From Rhodophyticola sp017644125 (GTDB lineage: Bacteria > Pseudomonadota > Alphaproteobacteria > Rhodobacterales > Rhodobacteraceae): DNA of 64,000 bases. The notes beneath the pieces were generated by a model. That model saw nothing but the letters and a program-made list of their open reading frames with translations. It made no database searches and was not told the DNA's origin. Positions 42,402 to 50,896 of this stretch are shown here, one piece after another (within the stretch, counting starts at the first letter, position 1; each line of letters opens with the position of its first letter). The DNA lies in the NCBI RefSeq assembly GCF_042140125.1, contig NZ_CP159473.1. One strand, given 5' to 3'. The position numbers and the translations under genes were made by a program.

Positions 42402-42785
42402 ATGGCAGACGTGAACCGGGGCAGCAGGCCTCTGTCCCCACACCTGACGATTTATCGGCCGCAACTCAATTCGATCACCTCGATTCTGGTGCGGATCAGC
42501 GGCAACGCCCTGCTGGTGGGCGCGCTGCTCATCGTGTGGTGGCTTCTGGCCGCGGCCACCGGCGAAAGCTACTTCACCATGGTCGACGGTCTGATCACCT
42601 CGGTCCTGGGCGATCTGGTGATGCTCGGATCGGTCTGGGCGCTCTGGTATCATGCGCTCGGCGGTCTTCGCCACCTGATCTGGGATCAGGGCTACGGTCT
42701 TGAGGTGGACACCGCCGACAAGATGGGCTGGGGCATGATCATCGGGTCGGTCGCGTTCACCTTTCTCACCATCATCGCAATCTAG
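42402..42785 (+). CDS. sdhC: Succinate dehydrogenase cytochrome b556 subunit
   Basis: Membrane anchor (127 aa) of complex II, with three transmembrane helices. RPLSPHLTIYRPQ at the N-terminus and HALGGLRHLIWDQG (about 84-97), which carries the heme-ligand histidine, are SdhC signatures. ATG 42402 lies nine bases after AAAGGG; an upstream frame extension of 34 codons was rejected. First gene of the sdh operon, under the paired palindromes. Confidence 0.95.
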   Translation: MADVNRGSRPLSPHLTIYRPQLNSITSILVRISGNALLVGALLIVWWLLAAATGESYFTMVDGLITSVLGDLVMLGSVWALWYHALGGLRHLIWDQGYGLEVDTADKMGWGMIIGSVAFTFLTIIAI

Positions 42786-42798
42786 GGGGGCAACAGAC

Positions 42799-43170
42799 AT
42801 GGCATTTCTGACCGACCGCAAGCGCGTCGAGGGGCTCGGCTCCGCCAGAAGCGGCACCCAGCATTTCTATTCGATGACGGTCACCTCGATCGCCCTTCTG
42901 ATCCTGACCCCGATCTTCCTGTTCTCGGTCGGCCCGCTGCTTGGCGAACCTCATGCGGAGGTCATCGCGGGGCTCTCGCGCCCGTTCACCGCCATCGTAA
43001 CCGCCCTGATGCTGATCGTGGGCTTTCATCATTTCCGACTGGGCGTCACCACGCTGATCGAGGATTACGTGCATGGCCCGGCAGGCAGGTTGGCCATCAT
43101 CGCCATGACCCTCATCAGCTATGGCCTTGCCGCCACGGGCCTTTTCGCCATCGCAAAAATCGCGCTCTGA
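42799..43170 (+). CDS. sdhD: Succinate dehydrogenase membrane anchor subunit
   Basis: Second membrane anchor (123 aa) of complex II with three helices; it supplies quinone-binding residues and the other face of the heme pocket. TDRKRVEGLGSARSGTQHFY at the N-terminus and GFHHFRLGVTTLIEDYVHG are typical of alphaproteobacterial SdhD. It begins 13 bases after sdhC. Confidence 0.94.
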   Translation: MAFLTDRKRVEGLGSARSGTQHFYSMTVTSIALLILTPIFLFSVGPLLGEPHAEVIAGLSRPFTAIVTALMLIVGFHHFRLGVTTLIEDYVHGPAGRLAIIAMTLISYGLAATGLFAIAKIAL

Positions 43171-43192
43171 GCAGACAGGAGCAAATTCAGAC

Positions 43193-45001
43193 ATGACGGC
43201 TTCCTACGATATCACCCATCACACCTACGACGTTGTCGTCGTGGGCGCTGGCGGCTCCGGCCTCAGGGCCACCCTTGGCATGGCAGAGCAGGGCCTCAAG
43301 ACCGCCTGCATTTCAAAGGTGTTTCCGACCCGCTCTCACACTGTCGCGGCGCAGGGAGGCATCGCGGCCTCGCTTGGCAATATGGGCCCGGACCACTGGC
43401 AGTGGCACATGTACGACACGGTGAAAGGGTCCGACTGGCTGGGCGACACGGACGCGATGGAGTATCTCGCCCGCGAGGCGCCCAAGGCCGTGTACGAGCT
43501 GGAGCATTACGGTGTGCCGTTTTCCCGCACGGAAGAGGGCAAGATCTATCAGCGTCCCTTTGGCGGCCATACGACGGAGTTCGGCGAGGGCCCGCCGGTG
43601 CAACGCACCTGCGCCGCCGCCGACCGGACCGGCCACGCCATCCTGCACACGCTTTATGGCCAGAGCCTCAAGCACAACGCGGAATTCTATATCGAGTATT
43701 TCGCGACCGACCTGATCATGTCCGAGGATGGCCGGTGCCAGGGTGTCGTCGCCTGGAAGCTGGAAGACGGCACGATGCATGTCTTCAACGCCAAGACCAC
43801 GGTGCTGGCCACCGGTGGCTATGGGCGGGCCTATTTCTCGGCCACATCGGCCCATACCTGCACAGGCGACGGCGGCGGCATGGTGGCGCGGCAGGGGCTG
43901 CCGCTTCAGGACATGGAGTTCGTGCAGTTTCACCCGACCGGCATCTATGGCGCGGGCTGCCTGATCACCGAGGGCGCGCGCGGCGAAGGCGGCTACCTGA
44001 CCAATTCCGAAGGCGAGCGGTTCATGGAACGCTACGCGCCGACCTACAAGGACCTTGCCAGCCGCGATGTGGTGTCCCGCTGCATGACGATGGAGATCCG
44101 CGAAGGGCGCGGTGTGGGCGAGAACAAGGATCATATCCACCTGCACCTGAACCATCTTCCGCCGGAGACACTGGACCTGCGCCTGCCGGGTATCTCCGAA
44201 AGCGCGCGCATCTTCGCCGGTGTGGATCTGACGAAAGAGCCGATCCCGGTTCTGCCGACGGTGCATTACAACATGGGCGGCATCCCGACCAATTACTGGG
44301 GCGAGGTGCTGAACCCGACCAAGAAGAACCCCGATGCGATCGTGCCGGGCCTGATGGCCGTGGGCGAAGCGGGCTGCGCCTCGGTGCACGGGGCGAACCG
44401 GCTTGGCTCCAACAGCCTGATCGACCTCGTGGTGTTCGGCCGCGCCGCCGCGATCAAGGCAGGCGAAGTGGTGGACCCGGACGCGTCGAACCCGGCGCTG
44501 AACCAGGCTTCGCTCGACAAGGCAATCGCCCGGTTCGACGATATCCGCCATGCCGACGGGGGCACGCCCACCGCCGAGCTGAGGCTGGAGATGCAGCAGG
44601 CCATGCAATCCGATGCCGCGGTGTTCCGCACCGACAAGACGCTGGCCGAGGGTGTGACCAAGATGGAGGCCATTGCGGCCAAGATCGACGATCTGCACGT
44701 CACCGACCGGAGCCTGATCTGGAACTCCGACCTGATGGAAACGCTGGAGCTGACCAATCTGATGCCCAACGCGCTGGCCACGATCGTTGCCGCCGAGGCG
44801 CGAAAAGAAAGCCGTGGCGCACATGCGCATGAGGATTATCCTGACCGGGATGACGAGAACTGGCGCAAGCACAGCCTTGCCGTGGTCAATGGCAGCAAGA
44901 CGACCCTGGATTATCGCCCGGTGCATCTCAATCCGCTTCTCGGCCATAACGAGGGCGGGATCGACATGAAGAAAATCGCACCCAAGGCGCGCGTGTATTG
45001 A
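43193..45001 (+). CDS. sdhA: Succinate dehydrogenase flavoprotein subunit
   Basis: Catalytic FAD subunit (602 aa) that oxidises succinate to fumarate. The FAD motif GAGGSGL is at 18-24; the histidine covalently linked to FAD is His49 in RSHTVAAQGG; substrate-binding residues lie in HPTGIYGAG and EGARGEGGYL, and the capping/helical C-terminal domain ends with the usual DYRPVHL. AGGAG lies ten bases before ATG 43193. Followed not by sdhB but by two lipoprotein genes and a sulfotransferase. Confidence 0.97.
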   Translation: MTASYDITHHTYDVVVVGAGGSGLRATLGMAEQGLKTACISKVFPTRSHTVAAQGGIAASLGNMGPDHWQWHMYDTVKGSDWLGDTDAMEYLAREAPKAVYELEHYGVPFSRTEEGKIYQRPFGGHTTEFGEGPPVQRTCAAADRTGHAILHTLYGQSLKHNAEFYIEYFATDLIMSEDGRCQGVVAWKLEDGTMHVFNAKTTVLATGGYGRAYFSATSAHTCTGDGGGMVARQGLPLQDMEFVQFHPTGIYGAGCLITEGARGEGGYLTNSEGERFMERYAPTYKDLASRDVVSRCMTMEIREGRGVGENKDHIHLHLNHLPPETLDLRLPGISESARIFAGVDLTKEPIPVLPTVHYNMGGIPTNYWGEVLNPTKKNPDAIVPGLMAVGEAGCASVHGANRLGSNSLIDLVVFGRAAAIKAGEVVDPDASNPALNQASLDKAIARFDDIRHADGGTPTAELRLEMQQAMQSDAAVFRTDKTLAEGVTKMEAIAAKIDDLHVTDRSLIWNSDLMETLELTNLMPNALATIVAAEARKESRGAHAHEDYPDRDDENWRKHSLAVVNGSKTTLDYRPVHLNPLLGHNEGGIDMKKIAPKARVY

Positions 45002-45096
45002 GGAGAGACACAGAGCTGATGCCACTCCGAACCAGGCCTATGGGGGACAGAGATGAACCGGCGCCGCCGGCATCCCGGGCGGAGGCTGCAGCCCCC

Positions 45097-45441
45097 GTGC
45101 GCCTGTCCGCAGCTCTCCGCCATCTGGGGTTGGCGATGATGCTCACCACGCTGGCCGCCTGCAACATCGCGCAGGGCACTGCCGACATCATCGCCCGCGA
45201 TCAGGCGCGGGGCGTGGTGAATGACGTGGTCGCGGAACGGTTTCCCGGCATCGATGCCACGCCGGTGACCGATTGCGTGATCGACAACGCCTCGGCGCAG
45301 GAAATCCTCATCGTGGCCGGCGCCGCCGTCACCGGCGTGACCGAGCAGACCAGCCGCACCGTCTCCGGCATTCTGCAGCGTCCCGATACGGTCCTTTGCA
45401 TCAGCCGCAACGCGCTTGTCTCCCTGGAGGCGTTCGCATGA
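45097..45441 (+). CDS. Hypothetical lipoprotein in sdh operon (first)
   Basis: A predicted lipoprotein: hydrophobic signal LGLAMMLTTLAAC with lipidated Cys22 (from GTG 45097), then a domain with AQGTADIIARDQARGVVND, two further cysteines (VTDCVIDN and TVLCISRN) and mixed alpha/beta content. The start is uncertain; ATG 45019 or ATG 45038 would give a long N-terminal region before the signal. It ends with a four-base overlap (ATGA) with the next lipoprotein gene. Function unknown. Confidence 0.72.
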   Translation: MRLSAALRHLGLAMMLTTLAACNIAQGTADIIARDQARGVVNDVVAERFPGIDATPVTDCVIDNASAQEILIVAGAAVTGVTEQTSRTVSGILQRPDTVLCISRNALVSLEAFA

Positions 45442-45719
45442 GGCCGAGACCGCACCTTGCCCTCGCCGTCCTCGCTCTGCTGGCGGCCTGCGGGCCGATG
45501 TCGCCCGAACGCGCCTATCAGACCTGCAGCGAACGCGCCCGTGCCGCGGCGGGGCCCACGGGCAGCATCGGCGTCGGCGTGGGATCGGGCGGGCCGACCG
45601 CCCGGCTTGAGGTCGGGATCACGTCCGACTACCTGGCCGGGCGCGATCCGCAACTGGTCTATGACCGTTGCTTCCGTCAGCTTACAGGCGCCGGTCCGAC
45701 CCGGCCCCTGATCCTCTGA
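45438..45719 (+). CDS. Hypothetical lipoprotein in sdh operon (second)
   Basis: A 93-residue lipoprotein: signal RPHLALAVLALLAAC with Cys18, then a glycine-rich segment GSIGVGVGSGGPTARLEVGI and two cysteines (YQTCSERA and YDRCFRQL) likely to form a disulfide. Its start overlaps the preceding gene's stop, and the sulfotransferase gene begins 12 bases after it. No family recognised. Confidence 0.75.
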   Translation: MRPRPHLALAVLALLAACGPMSPERAYQTCSERARAAAGPTGSIGVGVGSGGPTARLEVGITSDYLAGRDPQLVYDRCFRQLTGAGPTRPLIL

Positions 45720-45731
45720 GCGCGGCCCGGC

Positions 45732-46529
45732 ATGACAGAGCTTATCGAGCCTCGCTTCATCTGCATCGGCACCCATCACAAGACCGGCACGATCTGGATG
45801 CGCCGCGTGTTCCGGATCATCGCCCGGCGGTTGAAGCTGGCCTTTGTCTATGGCTTCGCCAACTGGCACGAGGGCAAGCATTGCGACGCCGGTCGCGCTA
45901 TACTGTACAACTGGTCCTCGAAACTGCCCAAGCCGGTCATGGACAGGCCCGATGCGCGGATTCTGCATCTGATCCGCGACCCCCGCGATGTGCTTGTCTC
46001 GGGGATGCGGTATCATCTGCGCTCTGTCACCCGGGACGAGAAATTCCTGCATCGCCCGCGGCCGGAACTGAACAACCGCAGTTATCAGGAGCATTTGCAG
46101 AACCTGCCGGATGACGAGGAGCGGCTGCTGTTCGAAATGGAACACAAGCACCGCGAAACGCTCGACCAGATGCTGGCATGGGATTACACGCGCCCCAACG
46201 CGGTCGAGATGCGCTACGAAGAGCTGATCCGCGACACCAGCTGTCAGCGGTTCGTCGAAGCCCTCAGCTTTCTCGGGTTTTCGGAGGAGGAAACGGCCCT
46301 GGGCAGGCGGGTCTTCTGGAAACACAGCCTGTTCGGCGGACTTTCCGGGGCGACGCCGCGGGCCAAACGGGTCGATGCGCATATCATGTCAGGGCGCCCC
46401 GACCAGTGGCGGCAGGCCCTGCCCCGGCGTGTGGCCGAGATATATGCGGAACGCTATGGCGCGGCGCTGGTCCGCCTTGGCTATGAACCCCATCCGACCC
46501 GCTGGCTGGCGGAGATGCATCATGCCTGA
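45732..46529 (+). CDS. Sulfotransferase-domain protein
   Basis: A 265-residue protein with both PAPS-binding elements of sulfotransferases: the 5'-phosphosulfate loop THHKTGTIW (about 14-22) and the 3'-phosphate motif LIRDPRDVLVSG (about 79-90). The downstream part is rich in His, Arg and Glu with MRYEELIRD, usual in bacterial family members. It presumably sulfates a carbohydrate or small molecule; the acceptor is unknown. No signal peptide. Its position between sdhA and sdhB is unusual. Confidence 0.85.
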   Translation: MTELIEPRFICIGTHHKTGTIWMRRVFRIIARRLKLAFVYGFANWHEGKHCDAGRAILYNWSSKLPKPVMDRPDARILHLIRDPRDVLVSGMRYHLRSVTRDEKFLHRPRPELNNRSYQEHLQNLPDDEERLLFEMEHKHRETLDQMLAWDYTRPNAVEMRYEELIRDTSCQRFVEALSFLGFSEEETALGRRVFWKHSLFGGLSGATPRAKRVDAHIMSGRPDQWRQALPRRVAEIYAERYGAALVRLGYEPHPTRWLAEMHHA

Positions 46530-46610
46530 CCTCATCACCCTTTCATCTGCCAGCGCTGGCAAACGCGCATGGCAGGACATAATCCTTCGTACAAGGAACC
46601 GGAGACAACC

Positions 46611-47390
46611 ATGGTTGAACTGACGCTCCCCAAGAACTCCCGCATCCGCACGGGCAAGACCTGGCCCAAGCCGGAGGGCGCCACGAATGTGCGGAAGTTC
46701 AGCATCTATCGCTGGAACCCCGATGATGGCGAGAACCCGCGTGTCGACACCTATTTCGTCGATATGGACAGCTGCGGGCCCATGGTTCTGGACGCGCTGA
46801 TCAAGATCAAGAACGAGATCGACCCCACGCTGACCTTCCGCCGCTCCTGCCGCGAGGGGATCTGCGGCTCCTGCGCGATGAATATCGACGGGATCAACAC
46901 GCTGGCCTGCATCTACGGCATGGACGAGATCAAGGGCGACGTGAAGATCTACCCCCTGCCCCACATGCCCGTGGTCAAGGACCTGATCCCCGATCTCACC
47001 CATTTCTACGCCCAACACGCCGCAGTGATGCCCTGGCTGGAGACCAAGACCCAAAATCCTGAACATGAGTGGCGCCAATCTATCGATGACCGCAAAAAAC
47101 TCGATGGGTTGTATGAATGTGTGATGTGCGCCTGCTGTTCGACGTCCTGCCCGTCCTACTGGTGGAACGGGGACCGCTATCTCGGGCCCGCCGCGCTGCT
47201 GCATGCCTATCGCTGGATCATCGACAGCCGCGATGAGGCCACGGGCGAGCGGTTGGACGATCTGGAAGATCCGTTCAAACTCTACCGCTGCCACACGATC
47301 ATGAACTGCACCAAGACCTGCCCGAAGGGTCTGAACCCGGCCAAGGCGATTGCCTCGATCAAGCAGATGATGGTGGAACGGGCGCACTGA
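46611..47390 (+). CDS. sdhB: Succinate dehydrogenase iron-sulfur subunit
   Basis: Electron-transfer subunit (259 aa) of complex II. Three cluster motifs appear in order: CREGICGSCAMN (2Fe-2S, about 80-91), CVMCACCSTSCP (4Fe-4S, about 170-181) and CHTIMNCTKTCPKG (3Fe-4S, about 227-240). ATG 46611 has GGAG eight bases upstream. Last gene of the sdh operon. No clear terminator was seen downstream. Confidence 0.97.
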   Translation: MVELTLPKNSRIRTGKTWPKPEGATNVRKFSIYRWNPDDGENPRVDTYFVDMDSCGPMVLDALIKIKNEIDPTLTFRRSCREGICGSCAMNIDGINTLACIYGMDEIKGDVKIYPLPHMPVVKDLIPDLTHFYAQHAAVMPWLETKTQNPEHEWRQSIDDRKKLDGLYECVMCACCSTSCPSYWWNGDRYLGPAALLHAYRWIIDSRDEATGERLDDLEDPFKLYRCHTIMNCTKTCPKGLNPAKAIASIKQMMVERAH

Positions 47391-47694
47391 TCCCGGGCCG
47401 GTATCTCGCAGGGCCGCGGTCATGTGCGGCGGCAATCGTTCTCCGGGGGCCGACGTATGCGGACGCGCCAATCATGCGCTGGCCGGGTGTGATCTGTATC
47501 GCCGGAAAGGGATTTCGCAGACGTCCGGCGCAGCGCCGAACTCCGTGAGGGCCGGGGCAGTCCTCGCCGCGGCAACCTGCACGGGGCAAAGATGCCGCAT
47601 CCGCCCTCGTCAGGCGGCGGCGGAAGGCAAAGGGACCGCCCCCTGCATGAAGGCGATCCTCCTGCTCAAACCCCTCCGGCAAGCGCGCCTTGCG
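47391..47694. other. Gap after sdhB
   Basis: About 300 GC-rich bases with no convincing gene on either strand and no clear terminator. Frames on both strands have the arginine/proline-rich composition of non-coding GC-rich DNA. Confidence 0.5.
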
Positions 47695-47829
47695 TCAGGC
47701 CGCCTTCACATATTCGTAGTATTCCAGGGTCTTATCCACAGGGTATGGCAACTCTGTATAATAGGCCCAGGCGTCTTCCAGACATTTCAGGGCCTCGTCG
47801 CTCTTCTGCTCAGTCTCACGTTTGGACAT
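47695..47829 (-). CDS. 44-residue small protein
   Basis: A short gene starting at ATG 47829 with AAGAGG five bases upstream. The product is acidic, helical and rich in aromatic residues: MSKRETEQKSDEALKCLEDA and then WAYYTELPYPVDKTLEYYEY. This composition is unlike the arginine-rich noise of shadow frames, which together with the ribosome binding site supports a real gene. Function unknown. It converges on sdhB and is divergent from the flavoprotein gene. Confidence 0.65.
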   Translation of the reverse strand: MSKRETEQKSDEALKCLEDAWAYYTELPYPVDKTLEYYEYVKAA

Positions 47830-48007
47830 ATCAACCTCTTCTGGGTCAGCTCTGTCCTCCCTTGCATCAAAGATACGTGCGGATCGCGATTTGAGCACCG
47901 CGTATCTGCACAACGCTGCCATGCGGCCCGTGCAACGCGACGCAACGTCGGCGCGGGACAAGTGGAGATGACCCGGTTTACACTCCCAAGGCGGAGGAGA
48001 CGGAACC

Positions 48008-49642
48008 ATGATCAAGGTCGATACAATTGTCATCGGTGCGGGTCTATCTGGCCTTGTGGCCGCCTTTCACGCGGCCGAACGTGGCCGCAAGGTCGCCATT
48101 CTGGATCAGGAAGGCCCGCAATCGCTTGGCGGGCAGGCCTGGTGGTCGCTTGGGGGGCTGTTCATGGTGAACACGCCCGAACAGCGGCGAATGGGCCTCA
48201 GGGACAGCCGGGATCTGGCGGCGGCCGACTGGTTCGGGGCGGCGGGCTTCGACCGGCCCGAGGATGAAAACCCCCGCAGATGGGCCGATGCCTATCTGGA
48301 TTTCGCCGCCGGCCCCATGCGCGGTTACCTGCATGATCTGGGCATGCGCTGGTTTCCGGTGGTGGGGTGGGCCGAACGTGGCGGATCGCTTGCCCCCGGT
48401 CACGGCAATTCCATCCCGCGGTTTCACGTCACATGGGGCACCGGCACCGGTGTGGTGAAACCCTATGCCGAACGCGTCCGAACCCACCCCAGGATCGAAC
48501 TGCATTTCCGCCACCGGGTCACCGGGCTCACGCTCGAAGGGGGCCTGCTGAAAGGCGTAGAGGGCGACATTCTTGTCGACGATCCGGCGCCCCGCGGGGC
48601 GCCCACCAACCGCCGGGCCGCCGTGCCCTTCGACTATGCCGCCGATACCGTCATCGTGACGACAGGCGGCATCGGCGCCAATCACGATCTCGTCCGCGAT
48701 TACTGGCCGCGCGAGCGTCTTGGGCCGCCGCCGATCAGGATGATTTCCGGCGTTCCCGACTATGTGGACGGACAGATGCAGCAGACGGTGGAGGCGGCGG
48801 GCGCGCAGGTCATCAACAAGGACCGGATGTGGCATTATTGCGAGGGTCTGGCCAACTGGAACCCGATCTGGTCCAATCACGGCATCCGCATCCTGCCCGG
48901 CCCGTCGTCGATGTGGTTCGATGCAAACGGCGACCGGATGACCGCGCCCTGCTTCCCCGGCTTCGACACGCTGGCCACGCTCAAGCGTATTATGGCCACC
49001 GGTCATGAGTATTCATGGTTCATCCTGACCCAGAAGATCATCGAAAAGGAGTTCGCCCTTTCCGGCTCTGAGCAGAACCCGGACCTGACCTCCGGCAAAT
49101 GGTCGGCGGTTCTGAAGGAACGCCTTGGCAAGGGGGCGACCCGTGCGGTTGAGGCATTCAAGACGCATGGGGAGGATTTTGTCGTCGCCCCCGATCTGGC
49201 GACGCTGGTCGAGGGGATGAACAGGATCACTCCGCAAGTCCCGCTCAGGCTCGCCCATATCCGCGACCAGATCGCCGCACGGGATGCGCAACTGGGCAAC
49301 GCGGTCTCCAAGGATGCCCAGATCACCGCCATTCGCGGCGCCCGCGCCTATCTGGGCGACAAACTGATCCGCACCGCCAAACCGCATGCGATCCTCGACC
49401 CGAAAAACGGCCCCCTCATCGCCGTCCGTCTCAGCATTCTAACGCGGAAATCGCTCGGCGGGCTGCATACGGATCTCAGCGGTCAGGTTCTCCGCCCCGA
49501 TGGCACGCCCTTTTCCGGGCTCTTCGCGGCCGGCGAGGTGGCAGGCTTCGGCGGTGGCGGCTACCACGGCTATAACGCGCTTGAGGGCACCTTTCTGGGC
49601 GGGTGTATCTATTCCGGCAAGGTTGTGGGGGAGCATGTCTGA
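48008..49642 (+). CDS. FAD-binding dehydrogenase (fumarate-reductase-like flavoprotein)
   Basis: A 544-residue soluble flavoprotein. The FAD motif is IGAGLSGLVAAFHAAERG (9-26), and LGGQAWWSLGGLF lies near residue 41. The C-terminal FAD segment reads GLFAAGEVAGFGGGGYHGYNALEGTFLGG. This is the fumarate reductase/3-ketosteroid dehydrogenase superfamily, in the subgroup usually annotated as FAD-binding dehydrogenase; the substrate is unknown. There is no signal peptide and no heme-binding domain. It starts 15 bases after GGCGGAGGAGACGG-like ribosome binding sequence and stands alone. Confidence 0.88.
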   Translation: MIKVDTIVIGAGLSGLVAAFHAAERGRKVAILDQEGPQSLGGQAWWSLGGLFMVNTPEQRRMGLRDSRDLAAADWFGAAGFDRPEDENPRRWADAYLDFAAGPMRGYLHDLGMRWFPVVGWAERGGSLAPGHGNSIPRFHVTWGTGTGVVKPYAERVRTHPRIELHFRHRVTGLTLEGGLLKGVEGDILVDDPAPRGAPTNRRAAVPFDYAADTVIVTTGGIGANHDLVRDYWPRERLGPPPIRMISGVPDYVDGQMQQTVEAAGAQVINKDRMWHYCEGLANWNPIWSNHGIRILPGPSSMWFDANGDRMTAPCFPGFDTLATLKRIMATGHEYSWFILTQKIIEKEFALSGSEQNPDLTSGKWSAVLKERLGKGATRAVEAFKTHGEDFVVAPDLATLVEGMNRITPQVPLRLAHIRDQIAARDAQLGNAVSKDAQITAIRGARAYLGDKLIRTAKPHAILDPKNGPLIAVRLSILTRKSLGGLHTDLSGQVLRPDGTPFSGLFAAGEVAGFGGGGYHGYNALEGTFLGGCIYSGKVVGEHV

Positions 49643-49836
49643 CCGGCGGGACGTCGCGATGCGGAACGTGGATGCCCGGCCTTGCCACAACCCCTTGTGA
49701 GCCCGGAAAGCAACGGTTTTGCCGAACTCCGCTTGAGGCGGCCACCCAGCCCGACGGCGGTTTGCGGAACCGAACCCGGAACCTGTAAAACCCTCAGCAT
49801 CACCTGCACATAGACTCATTTACCCCGGAGATACCC

Positions 49837-50673
49837 ATGTCCGAGCCCGCAGACGCCGCCCAACGCCGTGCCATCGCTCCTGTCATCTGCTATCCGACCG
49901 ATACGCTTCCACAGCCGGACGCAGCGGTAATGCGCGCGGCAACCGAAACGCTGCAGAAGCGGCACGAGGTGACCGTTCCTCCCCGCGAGGCGCGCAGCTT
50001 CCATGTCAGGGCAGGCCAGACCTTCCGCATCACCAGCATCAAGGGCCCACAGGTTGGCGACCTCAATCTCTGGAATGCCGCCGATCTGACCGAACGCTTT
50101 TTCTCCGGCAAGACCCGTGCGCTTCACGGCACCCATGTAACGACCGGGGACCGGCTCTGGTCCAGCCTTCCCTATCTTCGCCCGATGGCGACGATCGTCG
50201 AGGATACTCTGGGCTGGTACGGGCTTGATGCCCATGGCGGCGGCGTTCACGACGTGATCGGAACCCGGTGCGACCCATATACCCACAACCTGCTGTCAGA
50301 CGGGCACTATCACCATTGCTGCCACTCCAATCTTACCCGTGCGCTGGCCGAGGAAACCGGTCTCCCTCTTGCCGAAGCCGAGCCGCATGTCCACGATGTC
50401 CTGAACGTTTTCATGTGCACCGGCTTCACTCGCGATACCGGTCAGTACTTCATGAAAGCGAGCCCTGTACGGCCAGGTGATCACATTGATTTTCTGGCAG
50501 AAATAGATCTTGTCGGCGCCCTTTCCGCGTGCCCCGGCGGCGATTGCGGCGCGACCCATTCCAGCGATACGGCACCCTGTTTCCCGCTGCTGGTCGAGGT
50601 GTTCGACAGCGCGGCGACACCCGGTTACACGCCTCCCCCGGTCAACGGGTATGATCGGACCCACGGGTGCTGA
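49837..50673 (+). CDS. DUF1989 (urea carboxylase-associated) family protein
   Basis: A 278-residue cytoplasmic protein of the DUF1989 family, named for its linkage with urea carboxylase. Key blocks are FRITSIKGPQVGDLNLW, GTHVTTGDRLWSSLPYLRP, the His/Cys-rich YHHCCHSNL, and VFMCTGF, which look like a metal site. Members are associated with urea amidolyase and with amino acid or polyamine nitrogen metabolism. Here the next gene is a speF-led decarboxylase, which fits that nitrogen context. Start ATG 49837 after a GGAG ribosome binding site. Confidence 0.85.
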   Translation: MSEPADAAQRRAIAPVICYPTDTLPQPDAAVMRAATETLQKRHEVTVPPREARSFHVRAGQTFRITSIKGPQVGDLNLWNAADLTERFFSGKTRALHGTHVTTGDRLWSSLPYLRPMATIVEDTLGWYGLDAHGGGVHDVIGTRCDPYTHNLLSDGHYHHCCHSNLTRALAEETGLPLAEAEPHVHDVLNVFMCTGFTRDTGQYFMKASPVRPGDHIDFLAEIDLVGALSACPGGDCGATHSSDTAPCFPLLVEVFDSAATPGYTPPPVNGYDRTHGC

Positions 50674-50762
50674 CTGTGTCTCAAAAACCACGGGCCCGGA
50701 TTGCGAAAATCACCCCGAGATTTCCCTTGAATCGAATCCGTCCCGGTCCTACTTGGCGCCCA

Positions 50763-50896
50763 TAGACGCCAACGCACGCGCCTCTGTCGAGGTGGGCTCA
50801 ACACCCACGCGGTTACGTAGCGACGGTAACGTCTCCCTTTGAAGTGAGCGGTCTGCGCCGGGACACCGGAATGGCCGGGTCTTATGGAGATGACCA
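50763..50896 (+). promoter_or_regulatory. speF-type leader RNA of the decarboxylase gene
   Basis: The 5' region of the decarboxylase gene is strongly structured: GTGGG/CCCAC hairpin at 50792-50808, GACG-GTAA-CGTC hairpin at 50822-50833, and a CCGG-rich stem further on. TCTCC at 50832-50836 is complementary to the ribosome binding site GGAGA at 50886-50890. It matches my memory of the speF RNA motif, described upstream of ornithine decarboxylase genes in alphaproteobacteria and believed to control polyamine synthesis. Boundaries are approximate. Confidence 0.7.

Noticed and set aside
43313..45025. Long minus-strand frame opposite sdhA
   Set aside because: Antisense shadow of sdhA; no conserved motif and no ribosome binding site.
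50477..50485. Single GTGATCACA resembling half of the suc/sdh operator
   Set aside because: It lies inside the DUF1989 coding region, is not a complete TGTGATCACA and is not paired.
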